This document shows positions 50,647-59,949 of a stretch of DNA of 64,000 nucleotides, piece by piece. The DNA comes from Verrucomicrobiales bacterium. GTDB lineage: Bacteria > Verrucomicrobiota > Verrucomicrobiia > Limisphaerales > UBA9464. Both the position numbers and the translations under genes were made by a program. A model generated the notes under the pieces. It ran no database searches. It had not been told where the DNA came from and worked only from the letters and a program-made list of their open reading frames with translations. The stretch's first letter is position 1, and the number at the start of each line of letters is the position of its first letter. The stretch is from contig JAIYBC010000041.1 of the NCBI GenBank assembly GCA_027488845.1, positions 1-64,000 on the forward strand, given 5' to 3'.

Positions 50647-51121
50647 GGGGACGATCCCCCCTTTCGACTTCCATGTGGTCCCGCAAATCCAGGGTCTGAC
50701 GCTGCATTTCGGCCAGGTAGCGGGAACCTTGCTTCTCCGGCATGGATCGGGCGACTTCCTGGAAATGGCGGAGCATCTGGGCCTGGCATTCGGCCCGGAG
50801 GGCAGCGACTTCGGCCAGCTTCCGCTCGATTCCAGGGCCGACATTGGTGGCTCCTTCCAGCAATGACCTGAGCTGCCGGTTCTGCTCCGCAATGCGGGCG
50901 CACATCGCGACGCATTGGGGTTTGTAGGCCTCGTGCAAAAGGCGGACACGGGAGAATTCGGGTTCCGTAAGCCGGAACTCGTGACACAGCCAGGCCAGCT
51001 CGTCGGCCGGACGACCGCGCTGGGCCCGAACCTTTGCGCCTGTCCAGTAGCTGACACAGAAGACCGTTCCGGCCACAAGCAACCCGAGGAACAGCGTCCA
51101 CTTGGAAGGGAACCGGCTCAT
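50636..51121 (-). CDS. Periplasmic heavy-metal sensor (ZraP/Spy-CpxP-like)
   Basis: A 161-residue protein with an N-terminal membrane anchor (LFLGLLVAGTVFCVSYWTGA) and a helical domain with LCHEFRLTEPEFSRVRLLHE, CVAMCARIAEQNRQLRSLLE and MLRHFQEVARSMPEKQGSRY, the LTxxQ-like pattern of heavy-metal resistor proteins. His, Cys and Met residues cluster in the first helices. It overlaps the upstream gene by ATGA and the sigma gene by 11 bp. Confidence 0.78.
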   Translation of the reverse strand: MSRFPSKWTLFLGLLVAGTVFCVSYWTGAKVRAQRGRPADELAWLCHEFRLTEPEFSRVRLLHEAYKPQCVAMCARIAEQNRQLRSLLEGATNVGPGIERKLAEVAALRAECQAQMLRHFQEVARSMPEKQGSRYLAEMQRQTLDLRDHMEVERGDRPHEH

Positions 51122-51438
51122 GGCACTTGATGGAGCGGGCTTACCGAGGCGAGATAACGAGCCTGCTCGGTCCGGGGATTGTTGGCTTCCGGATCACGCA
51201 GACCCAAACCCACGCCAGCCAAGAGGACCGCGGCCAAGCCGATACTGGCATAACCAGGACGCAATAGTCCGGAGACAAGAGATTCGAACCAACCTGGCGC
51301 CCGGACCGCTTGTTCACTCCGATCCAAACGCCGCCAGACGCCCTCTTGAAATCGGGGCGGCAATCCCGGGGTCGGGTGCCCGGCCCGAAGCAATGCTCGC
51401 AGTTCGGAGTCCGGAGTCGGTTCAGATGGAGGAGTCAT
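51118..51438 (-). CDS. Small single-span membrane protein, anti-sigma-like
   Basis: A 106-residue protein with a cytosolic N-terminal half (PPRFQEGVWRRLDRSEQAVR) and one hydrophobic span (YASIGLAAVLLAGVGLGLRD). Such proteins commonly accompany ECF sigma factors and periplasmic heavy-metal sensors in Verrucomicrobiota, and an anti-sigma function is possible. There is no ZAS zinc motif (HxxxCxxC). It starts the overlapping run that ends with the sigma factor. Confidence 0.6.
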   Translation of the reverse strand: MTPPSEPTPDSELRALLRAGHPTPGLPPRFQEGVWRRLDRSEQAVRAPGWFESLVSGLLRPGYASIGLAAVLLAGVGLGLRDPEANNPRTEQARYLASVSPLHQVP

Positions 51439-51493
51439 GGTGGGGCGAAGGAGGGCGTCGAGAGTTTCCCGACGCCAGACATGGAAGAAGGAT

Positions 51494-51847
51494 TCAGCCG
51501 CAACAAGCCACCTTATGAGCGGGAGCCGGAGTGCAGCAACCGGTCTTCATGGCAGCCTGATGCCCCATCGAGCACTTCATGCCAACCGGCGAAGCATTCT
51601 GTCCCGGCACCGCAGAAGCGGCTCGGGGAGACACCGTGGAGGATTTGGCTGGGACGGCTGAGCAGCAGTCCATCCGGGAACCGGAGGTCCTCTTCAAATC
51701 CAGCGCCAACGCATTGGCCCGGGGAGATCCGGCGAATGGAGCCGAATGGGTCTGTCCATGGTCGGTATGGATGGTGCCGGCCGTGGTCAGCGAAACGGTT
51801 GCGGAGGCGATGAGGAGGGCGGCGATACCGAACTTGAATGAATTCAT
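51494..51847 (-). CDS. Exported Cys/Met/His-rich protein
   Basis: A 117-residue protein with a signal peptide (MNSFKFGIAALLIASATVSL). The mature part contains HTDHGQTHSA, RMDCCSAVPA, GMKCSMGHQAAMKTGCCTPA and a C-terminal VACCG. This resembles small metal-binding, probably copper-binding, periplasmic proteins. No standard domain is recognised. It lies 56 bp upstream of 51118-51438 and is likely the first gene of the metal-response transcription unit. Confidence 0.65.
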   Translation of the reverse strand: MNSFKFGIAALLIASATVSLTTAGTIHTDHGQTHSAPFAGSPRANALALDLKRTSGSRMDCCSAVPAKSSTVSPRAASAVPGQNASPVGMKCSMGHQAAMKTGCCTPAPAHKVACCG

Positions 51848-52016
51848 GGCGAGTAATCGGTGAGATGTTCCGGTTTGTTATGGCGGCGTTTGCCGCCGCC
51901 CTTCACCTCCGCTTACCCCGCCGCCGCTGAAACCCCGCAAAATTTCTGCCGGCTGAGCAGCTAGGGGTGGTAGACCAAGCCGGTGCGACCAACATCCTGA
52001 AACGCGGTGCCTTCGC

Positions 52017-53159
52017 TCAAAACACGACGACGAACTGTCCGTCGTCGCGGGTGAAGGCGGCGGGGAAACTCCAGACAGGCAATCCAGTCAGGGTCGTCGT
52101 CTCTCCGATCGGTTTGCCCATGGTGTCTAGGAGGCGCCACACGACGTTCCCACCCTTCTGCCAACCCGTTCCTTCGGCCCAGGCGCAGAGGGCTTCACCA
52201 CGCAGGTTGACGGCGAGCGCGGGATGTTTCGCGCGGTTTCCTTCGGACACCGAAGCCGCGGGCAAGGCCTGATGCTTTTCCTGCAGGACAGCGGTCACCT
52301 GCACTTTACCCTTGGTTTCCCATGCGGCGAAGACAGCCCGTGGACTCTCAACCAGCGTGGCGCTACTCATCGGACAGCCTCCTGTCGGCCATGGATCGGA
52401 GAAGACCTGGGTGAACGTCTCGCCGTGATTGGTGGAGGACAGCAACGTCATGTCCCGTTCGGTCCGCGTGGTGGCGGTGCGGTAGAGCACCTGCACGTTT
52501 CCCGCACGGCCGGAAAACGCGCGCAGCCCGCAGCAGCCGCAGACGCCTTTGGCCAAGCTGATCGACCTTTCGTGCCGGAAGGTCATTCCGTCGTCTGCCG
52601 AGCGGGCCAGAAAGACGCGGCGCTCCGGTTCACCCGGATGGGCGGCATCCGGGGCGGCGTGCCATACGACGTAGACGTTGCCGGCATGGTCGGCGGCCAC
52701 GGAAGCCCCGCCGTCGAGCATCGCGGTTTTGCCCAAGAGATTCCGTTCCGGCTCGAAGGCGGTGGCGGATTCCCCAAGTCTCGAATAGAGCAACGGCGTG
52801 CCCTCGGCCGGTTTCGGCTCCGCATTCGATGAACCGTTCCAGACGACATGCACACGCCCATTGCGTCCCACGGCGACCTGAGCGCCACGAATCGTGCCGA
52901 TGGCGATGGCGCTGCCGGGGTGATGGTTGACGCGCATGGGTGCGGTCCCGTCCGTTCGTCCGCCTGGAAGCCGCTGATAAAGGACGTCGCATGACTTTGG
53001 CTCACCCTGGAGCCAGACCAGATGCACCGTCCCGCTGTCTTCGGTGACGGCGAACGGCTGCATCGCGCCGTCTGGAAGGCGTCGCACTTCGACCTCCGCG
53101 AGAGGCTCGATGGCACTCATCAGCAGAAAGATGAAGTGTAGCGAAAGGTTTCGTTTCAC
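52017..53159 (-). CDS. Exported sialidase-fold (BNR-repeat) protein with CGCCG motif
   Basis: A 380-residue protein with a signal peptide and beta-propeller repeats: VHLVWLQG, VHVVWNGSSN, NVYVVWHAAPDAAHPGEPER, LARSADDGMTF (Asp-box S-x-D-x-G-x-T-F) and LSSTNHGETF (a second Asp box). The motif GVCGCCGLRAF sits in a propeller loop. Similar CGCCG-bearing propeller proteins occur in metal-response loci, from memory. True exo-sialidase activity is unproven. It lies 170 bp upstream of the Cys-rich gene on the same strand. Confidence 0.72.
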   Translation of the reverse strand: MKRNLSLHFIFLLMSAIEPLAEVEVRRLPDGAMQPFAVTEDSGTVHLVWLQGEPKSCDVLYQRLPGGRTDGTAPMRVNHHPGSAIAIGTIRGAQVAVGRNGRVHVVWNGSSNAEPKPAEGTPLLYSRLGESATAFEPERNLLGKTAMLDGGASVAADHAGNVYVVWHAAPDAAHPGEPERRVFLARSADDGMTFRHERSISLAKGVCGCCGLRAFSGRAGNVQVLYRTATTRTERDMTLLSSTNHGETFTQVFSDPWPTGGCPMSSATLVESPRAVFAAWETKGKVQVTAVLQEKHQALPAASVSEGNRAKHPALAVNLRGEALCAWAEGTGWQKGGNVVWRLLDTMGKPIGETTTLTGLPVWSFPAAFTRDDGQFVVVF

Positions 53160-54317
53160 GGCGAGTGGGAAGGTTCAGTCGTGGAATTGGCCATGGAGGA
53201 ACGGCGCGGGCCGATGAAGAACTGCATCAGCAAGTCAAAGCCAGCGGAAATGTAGACATCCCAACCAAAGGCTTTTGTGTCCCGTTTCCTTTCTGACTCC
53301 GAGTTGTGCGACAACTCGACAAAACTATGCATCTTCGGAATGAAACCTTGATCTATAAGACCATTACAATGCACATCTTCCTCCTTCATTGGGCAGTGAT
53401 TTGACGTTGCCCCTCGGTGCCTGAGAAGGGATTCACCCCACCCAGCGGCATCGCGAGGGTTTCACAGCCGATAGTGGGAATTGGCCACCGAGACATGTAT
53501 GCTATTTCCCCCGCCGCCCGAAGCATGCCGTCCGACGCCAGCTCCCAATATCCTCAACCCAGTTCTACGCCCAGCGATACAACAGATTAGTTTCCAAGGA
53601 CTTCAAAAGACCAGCAGACAGAGATTCAGTCAGATGACGATGTATCAGTCTAACACATAAGCGAGATGGATCGGGCGGCTGAGAGTGAGGATATTGACGG
53701 AAGGTGTTACCGCCCGATTTCATCTCGCGGTTGGACAAAGCCGCGGTGGAGAGGAGCGGAGTCGCGCGGGTGAGCGGTGTAATGGACGGTTGGATGTCGT
53801 GCCGGGGAATGTTCCGGGTTCTCGACCCGGGCTCTCGGTTTTAATGGTTCGTTCTTCCCGCTTCGGGTTCCGGGTTTCGGTTCGCAGGGAGAGCTTCGTC
53901 GGATCCGCGTTCCAGTCCTCACGTCCCCATCTGGAGGTGAGGAGCGGCCCGGTTCCCCCTTCCCGAGCCCGAGGCAAATCGATCGCTGGACGGCACCCGG
54001 AGACGGCATTTTCTACAGTCGAGCAATGGTCTGGATTGCCGGACTGGCGGCAAGAAGCGGCCGCCATGGCGTCGAATTGGGAGCAGTTGACCCCAAATCT
54101 CTCCTCGAAGCCGGCCCACCGGGCTTTCATTTCATAAACCCGAATCCATTCCGCCACAGTGACTTGGCCACTTGGAGGTCGCCGTGGAATCGTATTCGAT
54201 GACGGCGACTCAGGTATTTCCTGAGGGCATCGGGCTAAAAACTTTACGATACGGTATGGGTCCGACTGCGGCGTCTCCCCAGGGATCCTGGGTGACGAAG
54301 CGGACGGGGCGAGACGG
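53160..54317. other. Non-coding region with a long inverted repeat
   Basis: I see no convincing gene in these 1158 bases. A minus-strand frame at 53156-53389 has no domain sense, and the frames around 53.7-54.3 kb look like shadows or decayed sequence. An inverted repeat is present: arm GCGAGATGGATCGGGCGG (53661-53678) and its near-complement at 53710-53728 (one mismatch, one extra base), loop 31 nt. It may be a transposon end or REP-like element. The region before 54318 should contain the kinase promoter, which I could not place. Confidence 0.45.
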
Positions 54318-57300
54318 GTGTTCCGAACGAACACGTGTCGGCTTGGGTCCTCAGATGTTGTGATCAGGGCCCGGGCAAACAGTCACCCCCCCGTTGATTG
54401 GACGATCGTGAATACAAAGGAATCAAAGAGGTGGATCCTGGAAAGCTTGCTCCTTCGGACCAGCCTGCTCTGGGCCGAGTGGATACCAAGCCCTGCGGGC
54501 GGCGCTGAACGCGTAGAACCCGAGATCCGGGTCGAGCGCAGCGCCGAATCCCCGGCCAAGGACCCAGTGGGAGCGGCCGTGGCCGCGGGTTCCTTCAGGT
54601 CGAAATGGTTTCCGAGGGGATACCTCCGGTTCGGTCGCCTTCTCGAATCCCCGTTGTCCGAGATGGAGGCCTCCGCGGTGCAGGTCGCGGCAGACACCCT
54701 GGCCCATCTTGATATGCACAGTACGAGACTCCGGGCGTCAGGCGTCGTCCAGGAGATGGAGAAGATGCGACGCGCCCAAAGGGTGGGTCGGATCGGCACC
54801 TGGGAGGTCGACATCCAAACCGGCGAGATCACCTGGTCGACGGATACCTGCGAGCTGTTCGGCGTTCCCGAGGGGACACGGCCGGGCAGTCGGGACGATT
54901 TCAACCAATGGGTCCACCCCGAGGACCTCCCGAGGATGCTGGAGGCCCAGCAAAGGGCCCGCATGGAACGGGAACTTCCCGGCGTCGCAGTCCACCTCGA
55001 CATCGAGCACCGGATCGTGCGGAGGGATGGCGCCGTCCGCTGGGTCCATGAGCTCGGGCAGCTCGAACGGGACGCCACGGGCAAGCCGTGGAAGATGACG
55101 GGCACCGTCCAGGACATCACCGAGCGCAAGGAACGCGAGATCCGGATGGAGGCCATCCATCAGGAGAATCTCCGGCTCCGCCTCGCGCTCGAGGCCATGC
55201 CCGCGGCGGTCTACATCAAGGACATCCAGGGCCGATACCAGTACGCCAACCGGGAGTGTCTGGGATACTTCGGCATCCCGTCCGAAGAACTCCGGGGAAG
55301 TACTGACTCCAAGTTCTTTCCGCCGGCAACCGTCGCCCGATTGGCCGAGACCGACCGCCATGTTTTTGCAGGGAGCGAGTCGGCGACGGAGGTCGACATC
55401 CATGATCCAGTTCGTGGAAGGGCGGTCTTCTGGGAGGTCAAGACGCCAATCACGGATCCCGAGGATCCGAACCGGATCCAAGGCTTGATCGGGATCTCGA
55501 CGGACATCACCGACCGCAAACTCGCGGAGGAGAAGCTGGCTTCCCAGGAAGAAGAACACCGCGAACTGATCGACAACCTGCCGGCAGGACTTGTCGTCCA
55601 TTCGGCGGACGCACGAATCCTGATCGCCAACCCGAAGGCGTGCCGGATTCTGGGTCTCGACGACGCGCTTGGTGAGGGCGGCGTTCCGCTGACGGAGCAT
55701 TGGGTCTACCTGAGCGACAGCGGCACGAACCTGGATCTGGCCGACCATCCGGTGAACCAGGTCCTACGGACCGGAGAGGCCATTCGCGGGGTCGTCGTTG
55801 GTGTCCAAAGGAAGGGGGCCGGGGATGCCATTTGGATCCTGTGCAACGCCTTCCCGATGCCGGGTCTTGCCGGTTCGCCCCAGAGGGTCGCCGTTGCGTT
55901 CATCGACATCACCGAACGACGGGCGCTGTTGAAGGCCATCGAGCGTTCAGGGCAACTGGCCCAGTCCACGATGGACGCGCTGAGCGCGCAGATCTGCGTG
56001 CTCGACTCGACAGGCATGATCCTCACGGCCAACAAGGCGTGGCTGGATCATCGACGGGGCCGGGATCCGGAAGATACCCATGACCTGCCGTCCAACTACC
56101 TGAGCTTGTGCGACCGAAGGACCGAACTGGGGGAACACAACGCACGGAACATCGCCCGCGGCGTCCGTGAGGTGATCGCCGGCGAGAGGCCGGAATTCAG
56201 CCTCGAGTTCCGATGCGAACAAGGGGGCTCCCCCCGCTGGTTCCATGCACGGGTCACCCGCTTCGAGGTGGCGGATGGGCCCAGGGTGGTGATGGCCCAC
56301 GAGGACATCACCGAACGGAAACAGTCGCAGATCAACACGAGCCGGCTGGCCTCCATCGTCGAATCTTCGGACGACGCCATCGTGGGCATGGACCTCGACG
56401 CCCGTGTCATGAGCTGGAACCGGGGCGCGGAGAAGATCTTCGGCTTCTCCCCGGAAGAGATGATCGGTTCGCCGATCCTCAAGATCATCCCGGCGGACCG
56501 TCACCACGAGGAGTTGTTGATCCTCGGTCGGATCCGTTCCGGGAAGAGCGTGGAACACTTCCAGACACAGCGGCGCACGAAGGCAGGACAGCTGATCGAC
56601 GTCTCGATCACGGCCTCTCCGATTCGTGATCATCTCGGCAACGTCGTCGGAGTGTCCAAGGTGACCCGGGACATCTCCGAACAGAAGGCCCGTGAACGGG
56701 AGCTGGCTCGTCTCTCGCGCCTCTACGCGGCCTCCAGCGAGATCAATCAGGCGATCATCCGCGCCGAGTCACGGGAGGATCTTTGCCGACGCATCTGCCA
56801 CTCCTTGGTCGTGCAGGGTGGATTCCGGATGGCGTGGATCGGCTGGATCCACCCCGAGGACAACCGCGTCGAACCGATCGGCTGGCATGGAGACGACAGC
56901 GGCTATCTCCAGAGGATCGGGATTTTCGCCAACAACCAGCTGGGAGGTCATGGCCCCACCGGGACCGCGATCCGCGAGAACCGCGCCTACATCTACAACG
57001 ACTTCTTCGAGGATGCGAAGACCGAACCCTGGAAGGAGGCCGCGGCGGTCGCCGGCTTCCGCGCCATGGCCTCGTTGCCGATCCGGATGCTCGGGAGGGT
57101 CGTGGGGTGTCTCGCGGTCTACTCGGACGAGGTGGGCTACTTCCGGGACAAGGAATGCCTCCTCCTGGACGAGGTCGCAGACGATGTGGCGGTGGGCCTT
57201 GAGACACGTCGGATCGAGGAAGCCCGCATCTCCGCCGAGTTCGCGCTTCGCGAAAGCGAAGAACGCCTCCGGGAGCTGGCCGAGAACATCGCCGAGGTCT

Positions 57301-58763
57301 TCTGGATCCAGGATGTCGAAACCCGACGGCTGGACTACGTCAGTCCGGGATTCGAGCGCATCTGGCAAAGGCCGATCCACGAACTGAAGTCCGGAGTCAC
57401 GGGATGGATCGAGACCATCGTGGAGGAGGACCGCGCAAGGATCCTGGAAGCCGCCGCGCGAAAGCCCCTCGGTTCCTACGACGAACTCTACCGGATCGTG
57501 CGGCCCGACGGGTCGATCCGCTGGATCCGGGATCGGGCGTTTCCCATCCGGGACGAAGGCGGGCGTGTCATCCGCGTCGTCGGGACCGCGATCGACGTCA
57601 CGGAGCAGCGGATGCTCGAGGAGCAGCTTCGCCAATCGCAGAAGATGGAGGCGGTGGGGCATCTCGCCGGCGGGGTCGCGCACGACTTCAACAACATCCT
57701 CGCCGCGATCCTGATGCAGTCGAACCTTGCGGAGATGGTGGAAGGCCTCCCGGAGGAAGCGAGGGAGTTCCTTGTCGACATCCGCAGGTCTGCCGAACGG
57801 GCTGCCGCATTGACCCGACAACTGCTGGCATTCAGCCGTCGTCAGGTGATGCAACGGCGTACGCTCGACCTCAACACGTCGGTTTCCGAAATGGCCCGGA
57901 TTCTCAACCGGACAGTGGGAGCCGATGTGCAGATCCAGATCCAACTCCATCCAAGCAAGGTCTATACCCATGCCGACCCGGGGATGCTGGATCAGATCCT
58001 GTTGAATCTGGTGGTCAATTCGAGGGATGCGATGCCGGACGGTGGAATCCTCACCATCGAAACAGGACGCGAAACGCTCTCTGCCGCCCGGGTCCTGGAA
58101 CTCGGGGGCAGTGGCACTGCCGGGAAATATGTCTGGGTCCGGGTTTCAGACACCGGATGCGGAATGCCTCCAAAGATCCTGGGCCGAGTCTTTGAGCCCT
58201 TCTTCACGACGAAGGAGCCTGGCCGAGGGACGGGACTGGGCCTCGCAACCGTGTTCGGGATCGTCCAGCAGCATGGCGGTCTCATCGACCTCCAGACCCA
58301 AGTGGGCGAAGGCACGAGGTTTCGCGTGTTGCTCCCCGAAGCCGTCGAGGGGACCGGCATCGAGTCTCCGGCGACCAACGAGCCCGTTCCCAAAGGAGGT
58401 CAGGAGCGGATCCTTCTGGTTGAGGACGATCCGCGCGTCAGGTCGATCACCCGGTGCATCCTCCAGAAGTACGGTTACGTGGTCGAAGAAGCCTCCAACG
58501 GAACGGAGGCGCTGGCCCTTTGCAGCGAGGATATCAGCCGGTTCGAGATCATGCTCACGGACCTCGTCATGCCAGGCGGCTTGGGTGGCCGCGAACTCGC
58601 GCGGATCCTCCAACAGAAGAGCCCCAATCTGCGGGTAATCTTCACCTCAGGCTATGCACCGGAAATCGCGGGCAAGGACCTCGAGTTGCGGCCCGGCGAG
58701 AACTTCATCCAGAAGCCGGCCCTGCCCGGGGACCTGCTCAAGACGCTGCGGGGTCGGCCGTAG
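54318..58763 (+). CDS. Hybrid histidine kinase with multiple PAS and GAF domains
   Basis: A 1481-residue cytosolic sensor. After an unassigned N-terminus (about 1-150), PAS domains occur near 155-265 (RIGTWEVDIQTGEITWSTDT), 285-400, 415-530, 540-665 and 672-795 (IVESSDDAIVGMDLDARVMS), then GAF near 815-960, another PAS near 978-1100, HisKA with phospho-acceptor His in HLAGGVAHDFNNILAAI near 1121, HATPase_c near 1214-1338 (LLNLVVNSRDAM, GTGLGLATVFGIV), and REC near 1365-1478 with the phospho-acceptor Asp in MLTDLVMPGG near 1415. No transmembrane segment is obvious. The start is uncertain because the first 100 residues are poor in conserved sequence. No cognate output regulator lies nearby. Confidence 0.88.
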   Translation: MFRTNTCRLGSSDVVIRARANSHPPVDWTIVNTKESKRWILESLLLRTSLLWAEWIPSPAGGAERVEPEIRVERSAESPAKDPVGAAVAAGSFRSKWFPRGYLRFGRLLESPLSEMEASAVQVAADTLAHLDMHSTRLRASGVVQEMEKMRRAQRVGRIGTWEVDIQTGEITWSTDTCELFGVPEGTRPGSRDDFNQWVHPEDLPRMLEAQQRARMERELPGVAVHLDIEHRIVRRDGAVRWVHELGQLERDATGKPWKMTGTVQDITERKEREIRMEAIHQENLRLRLALEAMPAAVYIKDIQGRYQYANRECLGYFGIPSEELRGSTDSKFFPPATVARLAETDRHVFAGSESATEVDIHDPVRGRAVFWEVKTPITDPEDPNRIQGLIGISTDITDRKLAEEKLASQEEEHRELIDNLPAGLVVHSADARILIANPKACRILGLDDALGEGGVPLTEHWVYLSDSGTNLDLADHPVNQVLRTGEAIRGVVVGVQRKGAGDAIWILCNAFPMPGLAGSPQRVAVAFIDITERRALLKAIERSGQLAQSTMDALSAQICVLDSTGMILTANKAWLDHRRGRDPEDTHDLPSNYLSLCDRRTELGEHNARNIARGVREVIAGERPEFSLEFRCEQGGSPRWFHARVTRFEVADGPRVVMAHEDITERKQSQINTSRLASIVESSDDAIVGMDLDARVMSWNRGAEKIFGFSPEEMIGSPILKIIPADRHHEELLILGRIRSGKSVEHFQTQRRTKAGQLIDVSITASPIRDHLGNVVGVSKVTRDISEQKARERELARLSRLYAASSEINQAIIRAESREDLCRRICHSLVVQGGFRMAWIGWIHPEDNRVEPIGWHGDDSGYLQRIGIFANNQLGGHGPTGTAIRENRAYIYNDFFEDAKTEPWKEAAAVAGFRAMASLPIRMLGRVVGCLAVYSDEVGYFRDKECLLLDEVADDVAVGLETRRIEEARISAEFALRESEERLRELAENIAEVFWIQDVETRRLDYVSPGFERIWQRPIHELKSGVTGWIETIVEEDRARILEAAARKPLGSYDELYRIVRPDGSIRWIRDRAFPIRDEGGRVIRVVGTAIDVTEQRMLEEQLRQSQKMEAVGHLAGGVAHDFNNILAAILMQSNLAEMVEGLPEEAREFLVDIRRSAERAAALTRQLLAFSRRQVMQRRTLDLNTSVSEMARILNRTVGADVQIQIQLHPSKVYTHADPGMLDQILLNLVVNSRDAMPDGGILTIETGRETLSAARVLELGGSGTAGKYVWVRVSDTGCGMPPKILGRVFEPFFTTKEPGRGTGLGLATVFGIVQQHGGLIDLQTQVGEGTRFRVLLPEAVEGTGIESPATNEPVPKGGQERILLVEDDPRVRSITRCILQKYGYVVEEASNGTEALALCSEDISRFEIMLTDLVMPGGLGGRELARILQQKSPNLRVIFTSGYAPEIAGKDLELRPGENFIQKPALPGDLLKTLRGRP

Positions 58764-58945
58764 TTCCCGCTGCGGACATTCGGCGATTCCTCAAGTGAGA
58801 CATGAGCCATTTGAAGGATTGCAGCGAGTTGGCTTAAAGCGGGAAGCGTGAAGAAAACCTCCGTAGCCGGTCCCGACGCGACGTAGACGTTTACTGTATC
58901 AGCAGGAGCCAATACGCGATGGCAGAGGTTGCAGAAGCCCTGGTG

Positions 58946-59470
58946 CTAGCGATTCGAGATCGGCTGGCCGCTGCGCGAGCTGGCCGGCTGGCAGCTCGGA
59001 CTACTTCGTTGGCACGAGACTTGGGCCAGGCTTGGCAGATAGGCCTGAAGAGCGTCATTCGCCTGGTAAATGAAGGCGGCGTAGACGAAGCCCATGCGGA
59101 TGGGAACCTTAGGAAACGCAGCTTGCCGACCCAGCCGGGGTCGGGAGGTCGGCCAAAGTCGGATCAACGCTTCTCTTGTGAGGGTCAAAATGGACTTCTG
59201 GAGTTCAGGGCCTCCCAACCCCAAAGGACCCGAGTTCCGCGGATTGCTTTCAGTTCGGCCTCTGAGCCCGGGTTTACGCGAGAGTCCGAGGTGAAGACCC
59301 GGTCGACTACCTTGAAATCGACCGGGTCCTTAAGTCCGAGTTTTTCCACCAGCAGGCCTCCACACCATCTTTGCTGCCCCAGATGGAGATGCGAGTAGGT
59401 CAGGCCCTGATGGCGTTCCGCGAAGAAGGACAGACCGCTGCGGAACAGGGGCTGCTGTTCCGGAGGCTGC
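58946..59470 (-). pseudogene. Cassette C gene 3: truncated relaxase-like remnant
   Basis: The minus-strand sequence retains FAERHQGLTYSHLHLGQQRW and DPVDFKVVDRVFTS in one frame, then GLGGPELQKSILTLTREALI and GFVYAAFIYQANDALQAYLP in another. These match cassette B gene 3 (ALGSQEFRRSIPTLHQRSVD and GFVYAAFTRCANDGLQPCLR). A deletion removed the region between them, and homology ends near 58.95 kb. The gene is clearly dead, whereas genes 1 and 2 of this copy are intact. Confidence 0.75.
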
Positions 59471-59949
59471 TTTATGGATTTACAGCGCCGCCAGCTGCCA
59501 ACGATCGGAGGTCAATCCGGAGCCACTGCGGCGAACGGTCGCGGCGCGTGGTGTCTCCACCCTTGTTGCCGGGTCCGGCGGGCAGGACGAAGGCGATCAC
59601 CAGGATGCGGCCGTTGTGCTCGATGCGGACCTCACCGGTGACGGCTGCGCTCCCAGCGTAGCGGTTGAGGTAGATGGCCTCAGGCAGCTGGGCTCCGTCT
59701 AGTTCCACGAACTCCCACGAGTTCTTCCAGTCCCCGGACGGGTTCGGTTCCGACTTCTGGATATCCCGGAAGTAGCGCCCGGTCTTGGCAGTGCGGTTCT
59801 TCCACGAGAGCTCCACACCCTCCTTGGGAACCGGCACATGCAGGTCAACGTCCACGAAGCGGGACTCCCCCGGAGGCGTCGTCCACAGGACTCCGATGCC
59901 GGTCTTGCCGAGCTGCACCGCAGGCCACGGCGAGGGCGCGCGACGGACC
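59279..59949 (-). repeat. Long direct repeat, copy 2 (with 48955-49630)
   Basis: This is the intact-side copy of the 0.67-kb repeat described at 48955-49630. It covers the 3' part of the cassette C exported-protein gene and the start of the dead gene 3. Homology with copy 1 ends at 59949, where this gene continues and copy 1 breaks off. Confidence 0.85.

Noticed and set aside
53156-53389. 77-codon minus-strand frame upstream of the propeller gene
   Set aside because: No domain, no good ribosome binding site, mixed composition. It may be chance.
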